This document shows positions 57,901 to 64,000 of a stretch of 64,000 nt of DNA, one piece after another. The position numbers were made by a program, and so were the translations under genes. The notes beneath the pieces are model-generated. The model ran no database searches, was not told where the DNA came from, and saw only the letters and a list, made by a program, of their open reading frames with translations. Position 1 is the stretch's first letter, and each line of letters begins with the position of its first letter. Source of the stretch: Siphonodentalium dalli (Eukaryota > Mollusca > Scaphopoda > Gadilida > Siphonodentaliidae); the NCBI GenBank assembly GCA_032622095.1, contig CP136067.1, positions 44,433,549-44,497,548 of the forward strand, in the 5' to 3' direction.

Positions 57901-60900
57901 ATTATCAGTGAGTACAATAAATAGGTAATTATCTAGTGATAACACTGATGTTAGTCGAGTTTATCAAAACTTGACTTATGGTTTGGCGAAGGATGGTTAG
58001 CGGGTGTCCGGGTGGGCGGTAACAAACTTATATAACATAGCCGTTTATTGCTGGATTCTGAACAAATGTCAACCATTTCATTCATATTTGTTATATGGAT
58101 TTTTTACAACAACATCTCGAACGAGTTTGTGAACCTGATTTGTCCGATCCTTTTTACCTGAGTTACAGCCCTTAGTTCTCTTATGTTTAGCAATTTTAGG
58201 AAATGTTATTGAAAAAAATGTCAACCAATTTCATCCATATTAGGCATATAGATCTATCACAACAATATCTTGAAGAAGTTCGAAAACCATATTTGTCAGT
58301 TCCTTTTTATGTATACCCATACCATAGTATGGTACACAGTGTCGACGTCCAGGTTGACCACTCGTCGTTTGTCCAACTGTATGTCCGTCCGTAGACACTT
58401 TACGCATAATGCGATAACTCAAACATTTTCTATCTGATCGGAACCAAATTTTGTATATGGGTTTTTCAGGCAAAAATACAGATCGACTTTAAATATGGGT
58501 TTGATCCGAGTTTTTTTTAACAGAGTTATGGCCCTTTTTCGACTTAGAATTCACGCATTCTGCCATAACTCAAACATTTGGTATGTGAGTTTCTCAACCC
58601 AAAATACAGATCGAGTTCGAATATGGGTTTGATCATATTATTTTTAACGGAGTTATGGCCCTTTGACATAGAATTCATGCATGCTTCGATAAATCAACCA
58701 TTTTTCATTTGATAGGAACCAAATTTGGTATGTGAGTTTCTCATCTCAAAATACAGATCGAGTTTGAATATGGGTTAGATCCAATTTTTTATACCAGAGT
58801 TATAGCTCTTTTTCAACTAAGAATTGAACAGATTTGAGATCTTTATGCTTACAAGATAACCCTAGCAGCTTACAATTAATTACCTGTGATATCAGTTCAG
58901 CTCTAAGAGATAGAATCTGTATTATTGAATAGAGTTATTTTTAGCCATCATATGTTCAGCACAGCAGTGAAAGATGTAACCCATTCATGAATCAATGGAC
59001 TCTCCCATTCAGTTCTAAAAGTATAAATTGGAATAGTCTATTGTTCTATGGATGTCCTCAGAATTGAGCAGACAGAGAGAACCCCATTTAGTAGCAATAT
59101 TTTTTATAAAGTTACACAGTCCTATAATATGATATCCGATGCTCACGGTACTGCACATATCAAATGACTTTAATAGCCATCTGTTATGTATTGTTTTCCA
59201 TAGTATGTGTACAGTGTTGGCCCAGGGTTTATCAACTCCCACATAGCTCTCTGGTTTAGCCTATCAATGCAACATTCAAGTAACATACCTGATACAGTCC
59301 CATAATTTTATAGAGTTAAAATTGTTAACCCTGGTCATCAATTTTATGCTTTTGTATATTTTTCATGTAATCATTCTCCTGATTGTGTATATGGAATATA
59401 TCCAGGTTTCTCCTCCTTCACTTGTATGGATTTTTGTAGTTAAAAATGAATCCTTCTCAACATTCCTGATACTTTAACAGAAATACCTTTCATCTGACAT
59501 ACATGTATGTCATTTTATTGAGATGTATGTAAAATTGGTATGTGAGTTTCTCAGCCCAAAATATAGATAGAATTCGAATTTTAGTTTGATCCATTTTTGT
59601 TAAACGGAGTTATGACTTATGGATTTTAGTGTCCAAGCTGAAAATAGCCAATCGCTATCACCAAGGTATCGGTTAAACATCTGCCGATCATGATTTTTTT
59701 AAACAGAGTTATGGCCCTTTTAAAAAATTATTTAGTTTGAACTCCTTGTCCTATTTAAATACATTTTATAGTATGTACATTTGTCTACAACGGTACATAA
59801 CAGTATACTCTATAATTCAACATCAAAACTCTAAATTATGATTCCGATCATAGTAATTTACTATCACCAAGGGATGGGTTAACCCTTTACCCAACAAACC
59901 GGCCAAAACCGGCCAAATAAAGCTTCCACAGCCTAAAATATCTTCGGTCTGTCTCAATAGAACCATACACATATGGATATCATTGGAACCGGCTCCTTGA
60001 CCACAATGTGATAGTTACAGTTATGCCCTGTGCCAATGCATTCTCTTATATATGCGAGTCGACCATAGGTCGCCTCGCATATATAAGAGAATGCATTGGC
60101 CTAAAAAAAATCTTTTTTTAACACTTTTTACCATTTTTTCTTACATTCTTTAACAATTTTATAATTTTTAATGTGTTAAGCCAATGCATTCTCTTATATA
60201 TGCGAGGCGACCTATGGTCGACTCGCATATATAAGAGAATGCATTGGCACAGGGCCGTTCTGTTGGGTAAAGGGTTAAACGTCTGCCGATTGTGATCAGC
60301 CTCTCATTCTATGATATAAATGAGAGGCAAGAATTATTAATAATTAACTGCTTCCAGATCACTATCAATACATGTATCAACACCAGAGCGAAAGAAAAGT
60401 CCAGCAAATCAACGAAGATAACTAAAAAGACTCAATATTTTTGCAGAAACCATTAGAATTTGGCAACTTCTAAAATAATTTGGCAAAAATTATATTTATT
60501 TGGCAAAAAGAATTTTGCGGCCAGTGCATACAGATCCTGCTTTTATCAGTCAATTTTCCAACTTTGCACAAAGGTTAACTAACATGGTTTCTGAGATTTT
60601 GCCCTGCGAATCGGGCATTTCATTTCAAATCGAATCTCGAATCGGATCAGCTAAATTATTCCGAATCACATCGAATCTCGAATCGAATCATTGCATCAGG
60701 CATAATAATAGTGAAGATGAAGATAATACATGACTCAGAGGCCGTACCAATATCTATTTGCTCAATTCGTAAGGACAATAAATGGTCATGAATATACAAT
60801 GTAAATATTATCTTTAAATGAACCAAATGCATGTCTAACAAATTAAGTGTGAATTCTTTGTGGCCGTCTCTGTTATACAATAATGAAACAGTTCAGCAGT

Positions 60901-62677
60901 CATATTGAAGCCAGAAAGCAATCGGGTTCACAAGTTTGACATATGTATGAAATTGTTTTAGATCACTTGCATGGTCATCTATAGTATAGATCAGGTCGAT
61001 GACAACGTTACTAGTATTTATATGCGTTGGTATCATAATATATCTTCGTGAAAAATCAATGTGGTCCATTGCATTAATGAGAATGCAACTGGTTCCAATG
61101 ATTCGATACAATTCGAATTAGGACAGCCGATTTTGAATCAAATCGAGTCAGATGAAAGATTCCAAATGCATCGAATCGAATTGATTTGCAGGCCCTATTT
61201 GCATGGTCCCATTTCTGTTTTGTAAAATACCTTATGTTATTTAACCCTTTATATACTGAATGGATTCTCCCACTCAGTTATAAAAGTATACATTTGAACA
61301 GTCTATTATTAATTTGGAGGGATGTTCAGGTAATGAAAGCAGATGACAGACAGAAAAAATGATAATACAAAAACACAATGATTTTTATTCATTGGTGGGA
61401 AATCTTCATGTAATTAGTTCAACAAATGACCTGTTTGTTGAACTTATTATCAGAACATTTCTTAAGGGAACTACTCATCAATGAGTTTGTGTATAAAAAC
61501 TTCAAAGGGTTATAAAACAACTTGATCACATTTCTTTCAATTATAAACTCTTAAATTTCTATTTTTCAGAAGTAAATATTCTTTGGGCAGGGCATCAGAC
61601 TCACCACAGTTCAGAGGATTACAATTTCACTACAGCATTGCGACAGTCTGCCTTCTTAAAGTACTTCACATGGGTAAATACAATATATAGGTTACAGGAC
61701 GACTCGCTGTCAGATACGTTGTCATGTGAGAAGAAGTGAGATTAATTGTGCCTCGCCCGATATTAATCTAGCTGAGCCTCACATGACACCATAGCTGGCA
61801 ACTAAGAGTCCTGTAATGTTTTTATCATGCGCTCTAGGTGATAATTTACAATACAGGTATGAAGTTTATCAGTTTGTCATTAGCTGAATATGCCAGCTAT
61901 GACAATCAAATTATGTAACATAACAGTGACATGTGGTGGATATAGAATGTCATTGCATTCGGATAATGTCTCGTTGCTAGAATTGTGGTCAAAAATAGAT
62001 TTTGATTGTTAATTATGCATCTTTAGAATTCGTCAAATATATCACATGCAAGTTTTGGTAAACGATACTACGTTTTTTCAATTCATTGAATATAATTTTC
62101 AACGGATATTCCTTTTCTCGGCACTGTAAATGAGCTTCAGGTGACAAGTCCTGAAAAAACATGATGGCTTCTACCAACCCCATATTGAATCAATATCCCC
62201 CCTGGTGCTTTCGGTGTGGTGGTTGGTGAACCTACTATCTCCTCATCGCCTATTGGTAAATCTCTATTCTCATTGATCAATCTCGTAGGTTAGTATAATG
62301 ATGGTGTGTGCATAGTATACAAGCCTCAAAATTTGGTGCTGGACATTTGCAGAATGAGGTCATCAGAGAGTGACTTTAGTGATGCTACCCTACTGGCGTC
62401 ACCAAATTCATCCTCTTGGGACCTCATTCCGTATGGCACCATCTGCTGTGGGAGACCTAGATACAGATTTAAGTTCCCAGATGGTGATGTGCACCCATTT
62501 TTGACCACCTCACAGCCATCTTACATGTATATACATGTAATTGCAAAACACACTGTACTTTTATCTTCTATTCTCTTGTAGATTTTCAACTTGCCGTTAG
62601 CCTTGTGCATCCCGCCATCTATCTACATAGCTCATGTGCAGCTCAATATGATCTATCAGTTCTTTGTTCATACAGAG
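51831..62677 (+). CDS. AGMO: AGMO alkylglycerol monooxygenase (TMEM195), 5' five exons (partial)
   Basis: Membrane-bound, tetrahydrobiopterin-dependent mono-oxygenase of the fatty acid hydroxylase superfamily; it cleaves ether bonds of alkylglycerols in the endoplasmic reticulum. Five plus-strand exons (123, 128, 152, 104, 96 nt) join in frame to residues 1-201 of about 450. Visible: a TM segment at about 42-60 (AFPIFTIFIILEKFIQYL), LPWDS-WTW, the first His motif HRAGH (130-134) and the second HQTHH (143-147) of the di-iron site, then a hydrophobic helix at 170-190. The third His motif (HRVHH-type) must lie in an exon right of the window. All introns are GT-AG with consistent phases. Sequences such as SSEDYN, TALRQS and QFFVHTE are family hallmarks. 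Introns carry miniature transposons. Assignment is firm. Confidence 0.95.
52240..52519 (-). repeat. Dispersed repeat in AGMO intron 1 (inverted copy at 61241-61540)
   Basis: Reads ggagaatccattcagta near its right end, then gagttaaccc. Its reverse complement matches 61241-61540: ttaac start, tactgaatggattctcc, agtatacatt, tttggagggat, gacagacag, and later cagaacatttc / gggaactac words. TTAA at one end suggests another TTAA-type element. Confidence 0.65.
52516..52776 (+). mobile_element. TTAA-flanked miniature element with two TATATA palindromes (AGMO intron 1)
   Basis: Left end TTAACCCTTCCATGACTGGA; right end (reverse complement) TTAACTTTTCATGACGGGA. TTAA on both sides. Palindromes at 52564-52632 and 52659-52726 are diverged versions of the CCAATGCATTCTCTTATATA type. 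Right-end sequence gctgcactagcgcagctccc also occurs at about 50480-50500. Confidence 0.75.
52815..52942 (+). CDS. AGMO: AGMO exon 2 (residues 42-84)
   Basis: Acceptor TTTTCTAG; 42 codons starting AFPIFTIFIILEKFIQYLTG then SRSARQNDGLNSLFHGILSVLY; ends TC before GTAAGT. Contains the first membrane segment. Codon 84 (Ser) is split TC|A with exon 3. Confidence 0.92.
53552..53955. repeat. Pair of gaatgaggtcc palindromes in AGMO intron 2
   Basis: Palindromes at 53552-53640 and 53857-53955 each read gaatgaggtccc...gtgaatttagtg, a tagc-rich centre, and the complement back to acctcatt. The sequence between resembles block T (ctcatcttctctggaaag, tgacagatgac). Same family as 32012-32090. Confidence 0.7.
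54218..54617 (-). mobile_element. TTAA-flanked miniature element, TTAACCCTTTACCCAACA family, copy 2 (AGMO intron 2)
   Basis: 400 bp, reversed relative to copies 1 and 3, with perfect 18-bp ends and two full palindromes at 54248-54316 and 54396-54464 separated by a t/a-rich spacer. Both palindromes point toward the centre with gtcgac-type cores in opposite order (gtcgaccataggtcgcc and ggcgacctatggtcgac). Confidence 0.88.
54724..56600 (+). repeat. Tandemly repeated 'caccctacaggccacatccctcat' region in AGMO intron 2
   Basis: Opens with an inverted pair (agctcaacttgacaca-gtcaagtttgagct) at 54724-54756. Several units of roughly 200-290 bp follow, each with caccctacaggccacatc, atcaccaaacttcatatgga, gtgacctctagatgggag and ggccatcttggatttt words. 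Fragments of the family also flank the hAT element at 2240-2440 and 7020-7150. A region near 55225-55550 is inserted and shares sequence with 19115-19170 and 20810-21090. Frames within are non-coding. Confidence 0.7.
57337..57392. repeat. Short hairpin, arms of 24-25 bp
   Basis: gttgactatgcca..atagtggtcc, a 7-base loop, then the complement with one extra base. Located in AGMO intron 2 about 60 bp before exon 3. Function unknown; may be a hairpin miniature element or its tip. Confidence 0.6.
57452..57603 (+). CDS. AGMO: AGMO exon 3 (residues 84-135, first His motif)
   Basis: Acceptor ACATTTTAG; encodes LVIRSPELVTYIWAYDRINI, IVLPWDSMWTW, GFIGVDFCYYWLHRAGH; ends with G (start of Glu135) before GTAAAT. 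HRAGH is the HxxxH iron-binding motif. The frame continues open past the donor to 57716, but that part is intronic. Confidence 0.95.
57953..58830 (-). repeat. 'ggccataactc' repeat array in AGMO intron 3, inverted orientation
   Basis: Begins gttagtcgagtttatcaaaa and continues with agttatggccctttttcgac, tgccataactcaaacatt, atacagatcgag and gtatgtgagtttctca units, the reverse of the 11775-12180 family. A GACG-like tail (cgtccgtagaca) is at 58384-58395. A further unit is at 59510-59720. Confidence 0.7.
59879..60278 (+). mobile_element. TTAA-flanked miniature element, TTAACCCTTTACCCAACA family, copy 3 (AGMO intron 3)
   Basis: 400 bp, perfect 18-bp inverted ends, full palindromes at 60032-60100 and 60180-60248, spacer tttttaccattttttcttac. 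Nearly identical to the reverse of copy 2, so recently mobile. It interrupts a copy of the sequence seen near 10990-11120 (gggatgggttaa... / cgtctgccgattgtgatcagcctctc). Confidence 0.88.
60586..61200. mobile_element. Possible hAT-like element with aatcgaat-rich ends
   Basis: Left edge tgccctgcgaatcgggc, right edge reads tagggcctgcaaatcaatt in reverse complement. Repeated cgaatctcgaatcg words lie near both ends. No clear 8-bp duplication. Open frames inside are short. A comparable left end (tagggccctgcgaacc) with aaccgaacc words is at 63135-63225, partner unseen. Confidence 0.45.
61241..61540 (+). repeat. Dispersed repeat in AGMO intron 3, inverted relative to 52240-52519
   Basis: See 52240-52519. 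Starts ttaacccttta tatactgaatgg. It ends shortly before the exon 4 acceptor at 61569. Confidence 0.65.
61570..61673 (+). CDS. AGMO: AGMO exon 4 (residues 135-169, second His motif)
   Basis: Acceptor ATTTTTCAG; AA completes Glu135, then VNILWAGHQTHHSSEDYNFT and TALRQSAFLKYFTW; donor GTAAATAC in phase 0. HQTHH is the HxxHH motif that with HRAGH binds the di-iron centre. This exon is missing from any long open frame. Confidence 0.95.
61692..61822. repeat. Small hairpin element in AGMO intron 4
   Basis: Ends ttacaggac and gtcctgtaa with paired inner segments tgtcatgtga(g) and ctcacatgaca and agattaat / attaatct. About 130 bp, foldback-like, non-coding. Confidence 0.6.
62349..62435. repeat. gaatgaggtc palindrome in AGMO intron 4
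   Basis: Diverged member of the 32012-32090 family: gaatgaggtcatcagagagtg, gatgctaccc, then gcgtcaccaaattcatcctc and acctcattc. Confidence 0.6.
62582..62677 (+). CDS. AGMO: AGMO exon 5 (residues 170-201)
   Basis: Acceptor TTCTCTTGTAG; encodes IFNLPLALCIPPSIYIAHVQ and LNMIYQFFVHTE; phase 0 end at donor GTTAGT. The reading frame runs on (VSDKYGKDAL...) but loses similarity to the family, which expects a segment leading to HRVHHG, so the donor at 62678 is preferred although GTTAGT is a weaker site. Confidence 0.9.
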
Positions 62678-64000
62678 GTTAGTGATAAATATGGTAAAGA
62701 TGCATTATCCGAATTAACGCTCCAAAATTACTATTTCTTTGACTTCGGGGGTAAAAAAATATGTGATTCGAGTCGAGGAACCCACATATCAAAGCTCAGA
62801 GTTATTAGATATCGATTTTTTAAATCTATTATTTTTCACCATCGAGAGTTATTAGTGGCCCAGTAAACAGTCGATGGTCTCGGACCAAATTGCAGATGAA
62901 GAGATGGATAACTCTAAAATCAAGAGGCTTTGCGTTGATGATAAGGCCAAATTTCTTTGAACAACATGTTGATAAATAATGTTTTGGGTAATTTTATACT
63001 ATATTTGACAGTGGTTAGCATTATTTTTGGGCAATTAATCGATTTTGATTACTGAAGCGGCATTTCTAAAAATGTTGTTGCTGGAATCTGATTATACGGG
63101 GACCATCGAATCGGATTGAGTACCTTTAACATAGGGCCCTGCGAACCTTAAATTTTAGGTTGAATCGAACCTTGAAACCGAATCATCGTCTCGGTTTCGA
63201 ATCGAACCGAACCTCGAACCCAAACACCGACCTTGTTGTCGTAGACTCATGATAGAGTGGACAATCAGAACTGTTAGTGGACATTATTATAGTAAAATCA
63301 ACGATTATTTAAGTATTGCCCATATACACTATAAGATAATTACATAACAAAGAATTATTTTATATTGTAGATGGGTAGTCTGTTTATTCGTCCGCGACTT
63401 TGGTTTCAAATCTACGAATTTTGTGTTCTGATCTTTTCTGTTTTTGCAAATGACTTACGATTTTTTATCGGAAAAAGTAACAAACGCAGGGTCCCAAATA
63501 AGCACTGTGCAGGGTGAATTTTCTCTTGTAAATAAATTAAGTACCGATACGTCATATTATTATTGTAATGTCGACACTCGGTAACTATTAACAGACAGCT
63601 AAATTGTAGCAAGACATCAAAGCACTCGACCATCAATCTATAACACGACAAAGATCAAAGCGTGCTGACGTCGTGTTGTAGTAATTAAGTGTCACACAGT
63701 CACAAGACAAAGCACATCAGGTAACATAATCATGTCAATCATTTATGCTGATAAACAATGACCACACCCTCTCCTCACTGTTATTGGTTGAATCCAATTG
63801 TCGACACAGAAGTGGTGCCCGGAAATACCGATTTCAGCCAGTTTACGGAATTCAAAAAAGCTTGTTCGATCTGTATTTATGTATTCATCAATAATCATAA
63901 CTTGTTGTCTCGTTAGTTATAGGTATAAGTATGTCTATTAGTAAAATTATATGGGCAATAAAACAAACTTGATGACAGACTGAGATAGAACACCAGAAAT
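62678..64000 (+). other. AGMO: AGMO intron 5 (partial)
   Basis: From the exon 5 donor to the right edge. No further AGMO exon (third His motif) seen. Contains a hAT-like left end at 63135-63225. Otherwise unmatched AT-rich sequence. Confidence 0.5.

Noticed and set aside
62678-62866. Extension of the AGMO exon 5 frame (VSDKYGKDALSELTLQ...)
   Set aside because: No similarity to the family after HTE; a GT donor lies at the break.

Overview
The window is eukaryotic genomic DNA, AT-rich, with two spliced protein-coding genes whose introns and flanks are packed with transposable elements. The two genes are animal genes. The 'ggccataactc' repeats ending in GACG/GGAC tails, and the frequent acatgta words, remind me of marine invertebrates, molluscs or other lophotrochozoans in particular. 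That placement is inference; the phylum is not proven by anything here.

Gene 1 is a CDK2 orthologue on the minus strand. Exon 1 is at 35041-35156, exon 2 at 7253-7330 and exon 3 at 1058-1178. They splice in frame to the first 105 residues of the kinase, and the rest lies left of the window. Intron 1 is about 27.7 kb. About 135-170 bp upstream of the ATG sit a perfect E2F site and a perfect NF-Y (CCAAT) site, the expected layout for a G1/S gene.

Gene 2 is an alkylglycerol monooxygenase (AGMO/TMEM195) orthologue on the plus strand. Five exons (51831-51953, 52815-52942, 57452-57603, 61570-61673, 62582-62677) splice in frame to 201 N-terminal residues, including the first two histidine motifs of the di-iron site. 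The gene runs off the right edge. I see no functional link between the two genes.

Layout: 1-7.3 kb holds CDK2 intron 2, with a nested pair of hAT-like transposons and a broken transposase gene. 7.3-35.0 kb is CDK2 intron 1: hAT-like elements with 8-bp target duplications, TTAA-flanked elements, satellite-like tandem arrays, and a 3.6-kb repeat block that recurs inverted at 43.3-45.7 kb. 35.0-35.4 kb is CDK2 exon 1 and its promoter. 35.8-51.4 kb is intergenic repeats: a GACAACCCGCCCC-ended element, a gag/protease remnant of an LTR retrotransposon, a composite of nested elements, and long foldbacks. 51.8-64 kb is AGMO, whose introns carry TTAA-flanked miniature elements.

The most unusual signal is a palindrome of about 69 bp around a CCAATGCATTCTCTTATATA core. 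It occurs singly or in pairs inside TTAA-flanked miniature elements that have at least three different terminal inverted repeats. I found no operons, CRISPR arrays, tRNA or rRNA genes.
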